Assembly (NCBI GenBank): GCA_902492555.1
Contig: CABUMH010000002.1
Span: 11,463-75,462, forward strand
Reading direction: 5' to 3'
Source of the DNA: Eisenbergiella sp900555195
Lineage (GTDB): Bacteria; Bacillota; Clostridia; Lachnospirales; Lachnospiraceae
DNA length: 64,000 nucleotides
Position numbers and translations under genes: made by a program. Below the pieces are notes generated by a model that saw only the letters and a program-made list of their open reading frames with translations, did not search any database and was not told the origin of the DNA. Below, piece after piece: positions 19,201 through 26,141 of this stretch (position 1 is the stretch's first letter; the number at the start of each line of letters is the position of its first letter).

Positions 19201-19475
19201 ATCCAGAACAGACTGTGACGCTGCAGAGCAAAAAGGTTTATTATCAGTTTACTGCGGGCCAGAAAGAGTATCAGGCCTCGGATGGTGCGAGCGGAACCCT
19301 GGGCCAGGCTGCTGGCATTCAGGATACGCTTTATATTACGGAGAAAGATTGTACGCAGTTGTTTGCCTGCGAGGTGGAATATATCGACAAGGCTGAACTC
19401 GGCGTAGTGGTGACGCAAAACACGAAGGCTTCAGCTGAAGAAATCTATAACAGTTTGTTGGAAGGAGGGGCATAA
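16299..19475 (+). CDS. large exported coiled-coil protein
   Basis: A 1058-residue protein with a hydrophobic N-terminal export or anchor segment (about 26-50, LALMLAGVLLAGSAAGRLIV) and a mainly alpha-helical, Glu/Ala-rich body. A strong SMC-like coiled coil runs at about 310-480, with more helices to about 960. A small beta-rich C-terminal domain contains YYQFTAGQKEYQA. A TPR-like NRNYDEAIRVLQEAYDE is visible near 310. The ribosome site GGAGG at 16288-16292 sets ATG 16299. The stop shares a base with the next ATG (TAATG), tying it to the DUF4255 gene. It may span the cell wall together with the TolC-like protein; no family is recognised. Confidence 0.55.
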   Translation: MIGKENRNKINLKQHTSRPRMRILALMLAGVLLAGSAAGRLIVRAALENERSDEVRSVHVSDADIEESTLVIGSHLIYLGALTDELYEIAKESESDFNQYSMYYKSELSGGSWYEITSASSIEDITSSGTPVNKSVIEALEFTHHTKSDGVTYDLRTGNAVSIFDINAPYDLEAMEELEPLRLQYQMLQEKDEDSKTESDLTYIEMIGDFFALSIRNEVTDSHDEALRGLQNYKVTLTANDADAAMTDKVDEVMGKVDAERRVEALTILAEELDLLELHAGGMNTEEEEAEKERLKEIANTASDEANNYKNNRNYDEAIRVLQEAYDETQLPQVKSELDDARVEKALYDADRALEEFEAKVRGWQEERSEKEDQAASLADEIDSLTEEIGRLEEEIASAGTDDDVSGLEQELEDARNRQEEARNEYEDAQNRVSELERQLRDENVESARQEALNGTVESLQTLYGELKDTRLYNKITELGRSTDLLEEDPEEDLTFTVNADVISAIGECIQNVQTSLNEYEAKRLTEGTTLTSRLEYRYSNELIENARQNNQAACDTSVDNLIDLANIVEGKVVNQERELALLDSGIVPEGYTSYQAALGAGVSEDYQTAMAENSSRTVLTRYLEEQQSETNSLRLEYQTFLDAKTMRMENGAAQEYILSLIDGIGELEDAVNQDASAAYQEQTVSEHLAWLKEEYSSLAAEGTDSSGMSDLEAEKEQLQEAMRDALDKNDLAEAARQEALVAAKQQDIDDLEAQLLATLNSATASESEKASAAAALNEGGSAANLNRIATDMASNIRDGNMDSLQGGMAAIEAMAEVDPESAQSALSQVEDAIEEAMALESENVDTDALNELQDQADALNESISENLAASGGANLSRQEVIALLESLLGGSFESLSDSEQAAALLAVEWYGEYTLDSSIASLAAEYARQMNEAGSRYLYEKYTKETGEYASLRAVGKTLSYRYIFDDPEQTVTLQSKKVYYQFTAGQKEYQASDGASGTLGQAAGIQDTLYITEKDCTQLFACEVEYIDKAELGVVVTQNTKASAEEIYNSLLEGGA

Positions 19476-20074
19476 TGGCGGATTATACCATCATATCGGA
19501 TGTGAGTGCCTTTATTGTGCGCACGCTTCGGGAGAAAATGTGCCCAGAGCCGGTGCCGTCTCCGAATAATATAGAGATTTCTTCCCCTGCGTCTCAGGAT
19601 GTGGATTATATCGTAGGGCTGTATCTGTATGATATCAGGGAAGAGACGCAGATTGCCCGCCCGCCCATGGTGGAGCGGGGGAAGGTGCAGCTTTTAAGAC
19701 CGCCCAAACCATATAGCCTTTATTATATGGTTTTTATCAACGGCTCGTCCCAGATGGGATTGAAAGCGCCGGATATACAGAAAATTGTAGGAAGGGTGGC
19801 ACAGATCGTCAATGATAATAGTTCTGTGCGCCCGGAAGAACTGCAGCCATGGCTGGATACATCGGAGCCTCCGATCGTGTTGTCTCAGGCGAAGATCACA
19901 TTGGAGGAAAAGGTGAGGGTGTGGCAGGCGATTAATAAACCATATGAGATCAGCCTGTTCTATAAGGCGGCGCCCGTATTTCTTTCCAGCGAGGTGGTTG
20001 TGGAGCCTCCTCGCGTCAGCGAGGCCAACTTTGGGCTTAACATCATAGGAGGGGAAGGAGGGAGCGATCGGTAA
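19475..20074 (+). CDS. DUF4255 (Pvc16/Afp16-like) CIS terminator-type protein
   Basis: A 199-residue protein with the N-terminal DUF4255 pattern: ADYTIISDVSAFIVRTLRE, DVDYIVGLYLYDIREE, then a proline-rich stretch and LYYMVFINGSS. In Afp/PVC particles this family caps the sheath-tube end and sets length. The region PYEISLFYKAAPVFLSSE near the end is typical of the family. Its ATG overlaps the previous stop by one base, and the next gene begins directly at its stop, so this is a tightly coupled block. Being the first conserved structural gene, it marks the passage from the membrane block to the particle genes. Confidence 0.85.
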   Translation: MADYTIISDVSAFIVRTLREKMCPEPVPSPNNIEISSPASQDVDYIVGLYLYDIREETQIARPPMVERGKVQLLRPPKPYSLYYMVFINGSSQMGLKAPDIQKIVGRVAQIVNDNSSVRPEELQPWLDTSEPPIVLSQAKITLEEKVRVWQAINKPYEISLFYKAAPVFLSSEVVVEPPRVSEANFGLNIIGGEGGSDR

Positions 20075-20809
20075 GTGGCAGAATCTTGGATTGAATACAA
20101 GCTGGATTTGATTGTACGGCTTGTGGATACGACGACCGGAGAACTGATTTCAGAAAGGCAGGTTTTATTCCTGGAAGAGGGAAATGTGCTGCTGCTTTTG
20201 GAACGGGGAACAGGCACTTACATTCTTCTGAATCATGGCAGGAAGGATACGAAGATCGAGGTGCGCGTGACAGGGTATGAGCCGGAAACGGCGGAAATCT
20301 GTTATGAGCAACTGAACAAAAACTTTCCCACATTTACCTTCTATCTGATGCCGATGGCCAGAGCTTCCGGTTTTGTGGATGTTCTTTCCCTAGAAGGGAC
20401 GCTTCCCGGAATAGAAGCTGTGGAGGCGGCGGATCTGAATCGGCCGCTGGCCCTCATCAGCGGATATGTGGCCAGGAAGCAGACGATCGGCCTGATAGCG
20501 GGCAAGGCGATGGAGGAGGAAGCCTATGCGATGGTTCATCCCGGAACAGGACGCTTTGAAACGTTTCGGATAGCGAAGCGGCCGGATAAGCTTCATTTAA
20601 AGGTGGCAAAGCCCCTTATGGAAGAATGCGCAGCGGAGGAACCGATTGCCCGAATCATCCGGGGGAAAGTATATCCGGGAGGAAAATACCTGTTGCGGAT
20701 ACGCGCACAGGGCGGTACGGCGGATTATCTGATCCGCTATGTGGTAAATGGCGAGACTCGGTTCAGGAAGATCGACTTTTACAGTTCGGAAGAAAGGAGA
20801 TTGGTGTGA
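20075..20809 (+). CDS. hypothetical protein between Pvc16-like and PAAR-like genes
   Basis: A 244-residue, mostly beta-rich soluble protein. The first part (IEYKLDLIVRLVDTTTGE, LNHGRKDTKIEVRVTGYEPE) looks like a carboxypeptidase-regulatory or Ig-like fold. The rest includes FTFYLMPMA and GGKYLLRIRAQGGTADYLIRY. No catalytic motif is seen. It starts at GTG 20075, immediately after the TAA of the DUF4255 gene, with GGAGGG in front, so translation is coupled. The location suggests an accessory structural protein of the cap or spike; no family name can be assigned. Confidence 0.6.
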   Translation: MAESWIEYKLDLIVRLVDTTTGELISERQVLFLEEGNVLLLLERGTGTYILLNHGRKDTKIEVRVTGYEPETAEICYEQLNKNFPTFTFYLMPMARASGFVDVLSLEGTLPGIEAVEAADLNRPLALISGYVARKQTIGLIAGKAMEEEAYAMVHPGTGRFETFRIAKRPDKLHLKVAKPLMEECAAEEPIARIIRGKVYPGGKYLLRIRAQGGTADYLIRYVVNGETRFRKIDFYSSEERRLV

Positions 20810-20810
20810 T

Positions 20811-21200
20811 ATGGGATTATTGGCAGTAACAGGAGCGACCTGTACCTGTCCATTCGGGACCGCGCCGAGTAATTTGGTAGTCACGTCCCAGGCCGTCTGC
20901 CTCGTGGAAGGCAAACCGGCGGCCACGATACAGGACATGCAGCCCAATGTGAACCTGGCGCCGTTTGGAATGTGTATGTCTCTCGCGAATCCGGCCGTGG
21001 CTTCGGCAACGGCAGCAGCCTTCGGTGTGCTGACGCCTCAGCCATGTACGATGATGCCAGCCGGATGTTGGACGCCTTCGGCCCCAATGGTCATGGTGGG
21101 AGGAAAACCGTGTCTGTCCAGCGATTCCATTCTGACCTGCGCCATGGGAGCCGGAATGATTAAAATCGTTACGCCGGGCCAGTTCAAGGTGACGGTGTAG
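20811..21200 (+). CDS. DUF4280 PAAR-like spike-tip protein
   Basis: A 129-residue protein of the PAAR-like DUF4280 type: LLAVTGATCTCPFGTAPSNL, CLVEGKPAATIQDMQPNVNL, FGMCMSLANPAVASATAAAFG and VMVGGKPCLSSDSILTCAMG. Cys residues recur in the repeated motifs. PAAR proteins form the conical tip of the spike and may carry effectors; this one has no extra domain. ATG 20811 follows AAAGGAG with an 11-base spacing and lies one base after the stop of the upstream gene. Confidence 0.88.
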   Translation: MGLLAVTGATCTCPFGTAPSNLVVTSQAVCLVEGKPAATIQDMQPNVNLAPFGMCMSLANPAVASATAAAFGVLTPQPCTMMPAGCWTPSAPMVMVGGKPCLSSDSILTCAMGAGMIKIVTPGQFKVTV

Positions 21201-21225
21201 CTTCATTTAAGGAAAGGAGATAGAA

Positions 21226-22932
21226 ATGGCAGAATATTTTTCACCGGGCGTATATGTGGAAGAATATGACAATTCGCCCCGCTCCATCGAAGGAGTAGGA
21301 ACATCTACAGCAGGCTTTGTGGGCCTTGCGGAAAAAGGGCAGACGGTAGGGGCACCATTGCTGGTGACCAGCTATAGGAGTTTCATCAAACAGTTCGGGG
21401 GGCCCTTAAGTGAGTTTGGATACGGGGAATACAGATATCTGGCTCCCAGCGTGGAGCAGTTTTTCGCAAACGGCGGTACTCGCTGTTATGTGTCCCGCGT
21501 GATCCCTCCGGATGCGAAGAAGGCGTTCGTTCAGAAAGGGATTCTGGGCGTAGAAGCTGTGGACGAAGGAAAATGGGGCAACCGGATCCAGGTGACCCTG
21601 AATACCGCTACCCGGAAGAAAATGCAGCTGGTGGGAAAGAACGGGGAGGCCTATGTGGCGAAATCCGTAGACGGTTTCCGCGAAGGTGATTTGGTGGTGT
21701 GCAATGAGGAATACAACCGCATTCAGTCCATCTTTGACAACAGTGTGACCTTTGAGAGAGCATTCGGACAGGAAATCGTGGATACTGCCCTCATTCCCAA
21801 GACGTTGGTATATTTGGTGGAGACCGATATGAGCGTCCGCTATGGAGAGGATGTAGAGAACTATACGGGGCTTAGCTTTAATACGGCCAACCCCAACTAC
21901 ATTTCCTACAGGTTGGCGAACAGCGAACTCATCCGGATAACCGTCCAGACGCCAGAGACAGCGGGTAATCCTGTGGAAGCTATTCTGGGAGAAGGCAATA
22001 CTGCGGGTATCTTTACTCTGGAAGGCGGACAGGACGGCTCCATGAGCGGAGTGAACGCGGGAACCTTTATCGGCGAAGATAACGGACCTGGAAAGAGAAC
22101 CGGCCTGGCTTCCTTCGTGGAGAATAATACGGTGAGCATGCTGGCGATTCCTGGTGTGACGATTCCGGAGGTGGTGGTATCCCTGGTGGGCCATTGCGAG
22201 AACTTAAAGAGCAGGTTTGCTGTTCTGGATATGCCGAAAGAGATGTATAAGACCAAAGATCTGCTGCAGTACCGTGAGATGATTGACAGCACCTATGCGG
22301 CCATGTACCATCCGTGGATCCAGGTGTTTGACCGTTCCTCCAATCAGCCTGGCCTCATTCCGCCTTCCGGAGCGGTAATGGGCGTTTATTCCAGGACGGA
22401 CATCAATCGCGGCGTACATAAGGCGCCCGCAAACGAGACCGTATTCTGTACGGGGCTGGGTGTGAATTATACCAAAGCGGAGCAGGATATCCTGAATCCT
22501 GCGGGAATCAACCTGATCCGCGCACTGCCCGGGCAGGGCATCCGCGTATGGGGCGCGAGGACGGCCAGCAGCAACAGCAACTTCAAATACGTTAACGTAC
22601 GGCGTCTGTTCATCTTCGTGGAAGAGAGCATTAAGGCCAACACCAACTGGGTGGTATTTGAGCCCAATGACACAGCGCTGTGGCAGAGGGTGCATCTGAC
22701 CATCTCCAGTTTCTTAGACAACATGTGGAGAAACGGAATGCTGGCCGGAGGCAGCGCGTCGGAAGCGTACTTTGTGGAGATCGGGCCTTCTACCATGAGC
22801 AGGGATGATATCATGAACGGACGGTTGATCTGCAACATCGGCATTGCGCCTTCAAGACCTGCTGAATTCGTGATCTTCCGCGTGACGCAGCATACAGCGG
22901 AAGCCGGAGGAGAAGGCGGCGGAGAAGAATAA
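21226..22932 (+). CDS. contractile tail sheath protein
   Basis: A 568-residue single-chain sheath subunit of the phage tail sheath family. Its N-terminus FSPGVYVEEYDNSPRSIEGV, the following STAGFVGLAEKG, and the C-terminal WVVFEPNDTALWQRVHLTISSFL with LICNIGIAPSRPAEFVIFRV are hallmarks. It would form the contracting outer helix around the tube. There is one sheath gene here, where Afp and PVC loci have several. Not being split into TssB/TssC distinguishes it from a T6SS. The C-terminus ends in a Gly/Glu-rich stretch. GGAAAGGAG precedes the ATG. Confidence 0.97.
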   Translation: MAEYFSPGVYVEEYDNSPRSIEGVGTSTAGFVGLAEKGQTVGAPLLVTSYRSFIKQFGGPLSEFGYGEYRYLAPSVEQFFANGGTRCYVSRVIPPDAKKAFVQKGILGVEAVDEGKWGNRIQVTLNTATRKKMQLVGKNGEAYVAKSVDGFREGDLVVCNEEYNRIQSIFDNSVTFERAFGQEIVDTALIPKTLVYLVETDMSVRYGEDVENYTGLSFNTANPNYISYRLANSELIRITVQTPETAGNPVEAILGEGNTAGIFTLEGGQDGSMSGVNAGTFIGEDNGPGKRTGLASFVENNTVSMLAIPGVTIPEVVVSLVGHCENLKSRFAVLDMPKEMYKTKDLLQYREMIDSTYAAMYHPWIQVFDRSSNQPGLIPPSGAVMGVYSRTDINRGVHKAPANETVFCTGLGVNYTKAEQDILNPAGINLIRALPGQGIRVWGARTASSNSNFKYVNVRRLFIFVEESIKANTNWVVFEPNDTALWQRVHLTISSFLDNMWRNGMLAGGSASEAYFVEIGPSTMSRDDIMNGRLICNIGIAPSRPAEFVIFRVTQHTAEAGGEGGGEE

Positions 22933-22967
22933 TACCAATTGGAAAGCGGATAAAGGAGTAGAAGAAT

Positions 22968-23468
22968 ATGGCAGCTACAGCTTATGAAAATGAAAAAGGC
23001 CTGTCCTATCCCTTAACAAAGATGAACTTTCTCGTCCATGTGGACGGTGTGGAAGGAACGGCCGCATTCAGCGAGGTGACGGGGGTTGAAGCCACCGTAG
23101 ATGTGATTGAATTTAGGCAGGGCAATGCGAACAGCCTGGCTCCAGTAAAGATTCCTGGCCTTGTGAAGCATGGGAACGTGACGCTGAAGATGGGCTATAC
23201 CCTGGACAGCGCATTTAAGACTTGGATTCAGGAATGCGTGAGCGAGGTCAGAGGACAGATGCCGAGAAACAACGTGCAGATTGAAATGATCGATATCAAT
23301 GGCGGTGCACCCCAGCAGCTGGCCACAGCGATCACTGGAACCAGGGTATGGGTACTCACCAACGCATGGGTGACCAAATATACGGCGCCTGATCTGAACG
23401 CACTGCAGAGTGAAGTGGCTATTGAAACAGTAGAACTGGCCTATGAAGAACTGATTATCCCGAACTGA
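22968..23468 (+). CDS. tail tube protein (gp19/Afp1-like)
   Basis: A 166-residue inner-tube subunit: YPLTKMNFLVHVDGVEGTAAFSEVTG, then EFRQGNAN...KIPGLVKHGNVTLKMGYT, and a C-terminal VAIETVELAYEEL, the usual pattern of the T4_gp19/Hcp-like tube family. It stacks as hexamers inside the sheath. It lies 35 nt after the sheath gene with its own AAAGGAG site, so the two abundant subunits are expressed together. A 357-nt structured non-coding gap follows. Confidence 0.95.
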   Translation: MAATAYENEKGLSYPLTKMNFLVHVDGVEGTAAFSEVTGVEATVDVIEFRQGNANSLAPVKIPGLVKHGNVTLKMGYTLDSAFKTWIQECVSEVRGQMPRNNVQIEMIDINGGAPQQLATAITGTRVWVLTNAWVTKYTAPDLNALQSEVAIETVELAYEELIIPN

Positions 23469-23632
23469 CGGGGAAGGTTCAGGCGGTATGCCTGTCTGAG
23501 CGACTACGGCAGATGTCCTGAGGATTCATCCCGGGACATCCGCCGGGGCCCTGCCCGGTGGGTTATCCGGGCACATGTCCTTGTATCCGGGCGGTGCAGA
23601 AATGGGATATGCAAGAGTTGCTGCCCGGAATC

Positions 23633-23652
23633 CGGGACGCTGCAGCGTCCCG
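23633..23652. repeat. 20-bp perfect palindrome
   Basis: The arms CGGGACGC and GCGTCCCG flank the centre TGCA, giving a fully self-complementary 20-mer. In RNA this folds into an 8-bp GC-rich stem with a tetraloop. There is no T-run after it, so it is not a classical terminator. It may protect the 3' end of a processed sheath-tube mRNA or bind a dimeric protein. Confidence 0.5.
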
Positions 23653-23745
23653 CCAGAAAGAGAAAAAAATACAGAGCTACCAGGCATATGGTTGGAAGAG
23701 GTGGCTGTTGTTTCAGATATAGAGAATAAAGAAGCGCGGGGGCCG

Positions 23746-23773
23746 CAGCCGTTCGGGCTGGCCCAAACGGCTG
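23746..23773 (+). terminator. long hairpin upstream of the chaperone gene (attenuator-like)
   Basis: CAGCCGTT at 23746-23753 pairs with AACGGCTG at 23766-23773. GGGC and GCCC extend the stem after one C/A mismatch, with a two-base loop; in practice the loop will open to four or more bases. It lies 52 nt before the chaperone gene and has no T-run, so it may be an attenuator or processing site rather than a full stop. Confidence 0.4.
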
Positions 23774-23825
23774 TCATGAGCCGTATCGTGCCACAGGACG
23801 CAGACCAAAAAGGAGGAAGCGATAG

Positions 23826-24188
23826 ATGGAAACCGTATTTGAATTCACGTTGCCCAAAGGATATGTCGATGGAGCGGGAGAGATACACCGTAGAGGGAAA
23901 ATGAGGCTTGCAACAGCGGCCGATGAGATCAGCGCCACCCGTGACCCAAGGGTGCTGAGCAATCCTTCTTATTTGACGATCGTTGTGCTCGGCAAAGTTG
24001 TGACGGAACTGGAGGGCCTGCCAATGGTTTCCGCAAATGTGATTGAGAAGCTGTTTACTGCAGATCTGGCGTTCCTGCAGGATATGTACCAGCGGATCAA
24101 CGATGTGGAGCCTCCCGTTATGCACGCGGTCTGCCCGCACTGTGGGGAGGCGATTGAGATCCCGCTAAATTTTACCATGGAGGGATAA
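23826..24188 (+). CDS. gp41-like tail assembly chaperone
   Basis: A 120-residue protein: METVFEFTLPKGYVDGAGEIHRRGKMRLATAADE, SNPSYLTIVVLGKVV, and IEKLFTADLAFLQDMYQRIN. This is the usual pattern of the small gp41-like tail assembly chaperone found next to tube genes in CIS clusters and Mu-like phages. A CPHC pair near the end (about 106-109) is half of a zinc knuckle. An A AAT TTT heptamer at 24167-24173, in register just before the stop, could shift ribosomes into the next gene's frame. AAAGGAGG-like sequence before the ATG is good. Confidence 0.8.
   Translation: METVFEFTLPKGYVDGAGEIHRRGKMRLATAADEISATRDPRVLSNPSYLTIVVLGKVVTELEGLPMVSANVIEKLFTADLAFLQDMYQRINDVEPPVMHAVCPHCGEAIEIPLNFTMEG
24167..24173 (+). 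promoter_or_regulatory. candidate -1 ribosomal slippery site
   Basis: The heptamer A AAT TTT is positioned in the X XXY YYZ register of the chaperone frame, 12 bases before its stop codon at 24186. A -1 slip enters the frame of the DUF6760 gene, which is open from 24158 onwards with no stop before 24389. Phage tail-chaperone pairs often use this arrangement. The heptamer is not the most efficient bacterial type and no strong stimulatory fold was seen. Confidence 0.35.
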
Positions 24189-24190
24189 AG

Positions 24191-24391
24191 CTGTATCCGC
24201 AGGACGAGATGTATAAGGAGATGTCTTTCCTGTCCTATTATTTCCACTGGGGAAGCCAGGATGTGATGGGGCTGGATCATGCCAGCCGGAGAAGATGGTG
24301 CAGGGAGGTATCGGAGATTAACCGGAAACTGAATCCCTCCGAAAATAAAAAAGAGAAGAGCATCCTGGAAATGCAGCCGACCAGGAGATAG
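24191..24391 (+). CDS. DUF6760 small CIS protein
   Basis: A 60- to 66-residue protein matching the DUF6760 pattern: YKEMSFLSYYFHWGSQDV, LDHASRRRWCREVSEIN. It accompanies the gp41-like chaperone in many CIS clusters and probably helps tail assembly. The start is open. CTG 24191 lies six bases after GGAGGG and gives YPQDEMYKEM, which I believe better fits the family's N-terminus; ATG 24209 has only AGGA close by. A third route is frameshifting from the chaperone. The reported start is the CTG. Confidence 0.65.
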   Translation: MYPQDEMYKEMSFLSYYFHWGSQDVMGLDHASRRRWCREVSEINRKLNPSENKKEKSILEMQPTRR

Positions 24392-24400
24392 ATCCGGATA

Positions 24401-24413
24401 GCCCAAACGGCTG
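24401..24413 (+). repeat. 13-bp direct repeat copy 2 (copy 1 at 23761-23773)
   Basis: GCCCAAACGGCTG occurs here, 21 nt before the tube-paralogue start, and again at 23761-23773, 52 nt before the chaperone start. The two copies flank the chaperone plus DUF6760 genes. In copy 1 it is the right arm of a hairpin; here no matching left arm is present. Confidence 0.45.
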
Positions 24414-24434
24414 CGGGAGATGAGGTGAGAAGGC

Positions 24435-26141
24435 ATGGCAGAAGAAAACAATGCGACAGGAACCGGAACGATAGCGGAGGCGGAATACTATAACGCGGAT
24501 GCGGGGAGCGACCCGCAGGGACTCGGGATTCTCCGGAACTACGGGCTGAATCCTGTGATTAATTTTTCCTTTATGCTGAGAGTGGAAGGAATTTATGATC
24601 TGCCCTGCAGATCTGTGAAGAGCTTCCATAAAGAAAATGAATTTGAATATATCCAGGAAGGCGGCCTGAACGATTATGTACATTTGAAGAGAAAGCCGAT
24701 CACCAAACCCTTCACTTTTCAGGTGGAGCGCTATGTGGGAGTGGATTGGCTTGATCCGATGCCGCTGGGGACAGAATTGATCCTGCCGGTCATCCTGTTT
24801 GTCAATAAATATCGCTTTTCCAACGCGACGTTCAAGCCGGTGCGTTCCTATGCTTTTACGGGCTGCACCGTGATTGCCAAGGATTATGGGGAACTGAATG
24901 CGGAAAAGAGCGGGCTCCTGACGGAGATTACGACGATCGCTTATCGGGAAATGCTGTGTATTGATATTCCTTCTGAGGTTATGGATGTGGATACTTGGTC
25001 GTTCGATGGCAAGAAGAAGGAAGGAACAGGCACGCGCCATTACAACCAAAGCAGCACAAATTCCGACTGGGAAACGAAAAAGTCCAAAGAAAATATGGCT
25101 GAGGCCGCGCAGGCCCACCGATGGACATTTGCCAAAAAAGGGGCAGAAGAAGGCCCGCGTTCTGCAGTGACGCAGAAGGAAAAGTCCAAGGCGGATATGG
25201 AAAAAGAAAGCCTTCAGCACAGGTGGACGTTGGCCAAGGAAGGGGAAAAAGAGGGCCCGCGTTCCGCAGCAACGCAGGAGGAAAAGTCCAAAGCGGATAT
25301 GGAGAAGGGGGCCAGAGAATGGAACTTTGATAAAAAGGCCAAGGCTGGGAAAGGGATCAGCAGCGCAAACCATTCCCTGACAGAATTGCAGAGCACGCAG
25401 GGCGGCCCGTCCGCTGTGGAGCCGGAGGTAAAAGGCGCCTGGAATGGAAAAGCCAGGCTCTGGCCCGGCCAAAACAGCGCACAGCAGATTGACAGCTTTC
25501 TGGAACCGGGCAGGGAGGAACCCGAAACCGGCGGGGAGGAAAAGGCACGCCTTTGGACGTTCCCCAAGGACGGGGAGCAGGAGGGCCCGCGTTCCGCAGT
25601 GACGCAGAAGGAGAAAACAAAGGAGGCCATGGAAGCGGAAGGTCAGAAGCACCTCTGGTCGTTCCCCCAGGGAGGGGAGGACGAAGGGACCCGCTCCGCA
25701 GTGGTGCAGGAAGAGAAGACGAAGGCGGCCATGGAAGCGGAAGGCCAGAAGCATCTTTGGGCGTTTCCCCAGGGAGGGGAGGACGAAGGGGCTCGCTCCG
25801 CAGTGACACAGGAAGAGAAGACGAAGGCGGCCATGGAAGCGGAAGGCCGGAAGCACCTCTGGTCGTTCTCATCGGGAGATGGCGGTTCTGCGGTACAGAA
25901 CGAAAAGGAAGCCGCGAAGGAAGAGATGGATAAGGCTGCAAAGGAATGGAAATTCGTGGGACATAGCAAGGCCGGAGGCGGAGTGAGCAGCGCAAACCAT
26001 TCCCTTTCGGAACTGCAGAGCACGCAGGGCGGCCCGTCCACGGTGGAAGCGGCGGTAAAGGAAGCCTGGGCGGCAAAGGCCAGGCGCTGGCCAACGTATC
26101 AGAGCGCGCGCCAGATCGCAGAATTTCTGAATAAGAAATAA
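24435..26141 (+). CDS. tube-like protein with long C-terminal Trp-repeat extension
   Basis: A 568-residue protein. Residues about 30-190 resemble a gp19-type tube domain (NPVINFSFMLRVEGIYDLP, VKSFHKENEFEYIQEGGLND, then LKRKPITKPFTFQVERYVG). The rest is a repeat array of about 34 residues per unit, with Trp at about 230, 264, 296, 374, 408, 442, 476 and 505. The unit core is Trp-x-Phe, a charged turn, EGPRSAVTQ and EEKTKAAME. The array forms two modules, each ending in SSANHSLxELQSTQGG and a WP...SAxQIxxFL tail. Neighbouring 102-bp DNA units are nearly identical, so copy number may vary. The role of the extension is unknown: cargo docking, lumen plug or tube start are options. Confidence 0.75.
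   Translation: MAEENNATGTGTIAEAEYYNADAGSDPQGLGILRNYGLNPVINFSFMLRVEGIYDLPCRSVKSFHKENEFEYIQEGGLNDYVHLKRKPITKPFTFQVERYVGVDWLDPMPLGTELILPVILFVNKYRFSNATFKPVRSYAFTGCTVIAKDYGELNAEKSGLLTEITTIAYREMLCIDIPSEVMDVDTWSFDGKKKEGTGTRHYNQSSTNSDWETKKSKENMAEAAQAHRWTFAKKGAEEGPRSAVTQKEKSKADMEKESLQHRWTLAKEGEKEGPRSAATQEEKSKADMEKGAREWNFDKKAKAGKGISSANHSLTELQSTQGGPSAVEPEVKGAWNGKARLWPGQNSAQQIDSFLEPGREEPETGGEEKARLWTFPKDGEQEGPRSAVTQKEKTKEAMEAEGQKHLWSFPQGGEDEGTRSAVVQEEKTKAAMEAEGQKHLWAFPQGGEDEGARSAVTQEEKTKAAMEAEGRKHLWSFSSGDGGSAVQNEKEAAKEEMDKAAKEWKFVGHSKAGGGVSSANHSLSELQSTQGGPSTVEAAVKEAWAAKARRWPTYQSARQIAEFLNKK
25122..25949 (+). repeat. in-frame 102-bp tandem repeats within the tube-like gene
   Basis: Trp codons mark unit starts at 25122, 25224, 25320, 25554, 25656, 25758, 25860 and 25947. 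Most steps are exactly 102 bases; others are 96 and 87, and a 234-base interruption contains the SSANHSL module. The 25656-25861 units are closest to each other. This coding repeat explains the long antisense open frames in the area. Confidence 0.8.

Larger units (their letters stand above)
23469..23825 (+). other. structured non-coding gap after the tube gene
   Basis: No supported gene lies in these 357 bases. They hold a perfect 20-bp palindrome at 23633-23652 and a long hairpin at 23746-23773. Another possible stem (CCGCCGGG with CCCGGTGG, one wobble) lies near 23540-23563. An open frame beginning at 23575 runs through them but has no ribosome site and overlaps the next gene. The region may dampen transcription after the abundant sheath and tube or stabilise their mRNA end. 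Confidence 0.5.

Noticed and set aside
21226..22932. Type VI secretion system
   Set aside because: The sheath is a single chain, not a TssB/TssC pair, and TssJ, TssL, TssM and ClpV genes are absent.
23575..23904. Open frame between tube and chaperone genes
   Set aside because: No ribosome site, runs over palindromes and overlaps the well-supported chaperone gene.
24318..25856. Long minus-strand open frame (512 codons) opposite the tube-like repeat gene
   Set aside because: It exists because the sense strand is a G-rich in-frame repeat; the plus-strand frame has a ribosome site, a tube-like domain and fits the operon, while the antisense one has no ribosome site and a repetitive, unnatural protein.
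25122..25949. CRISPR-like regular repeats
   Set aside because: The 102-bp period keeps the reading frame and encodes Trp-centred protein units; there are no short identical repeats with unique spacers.
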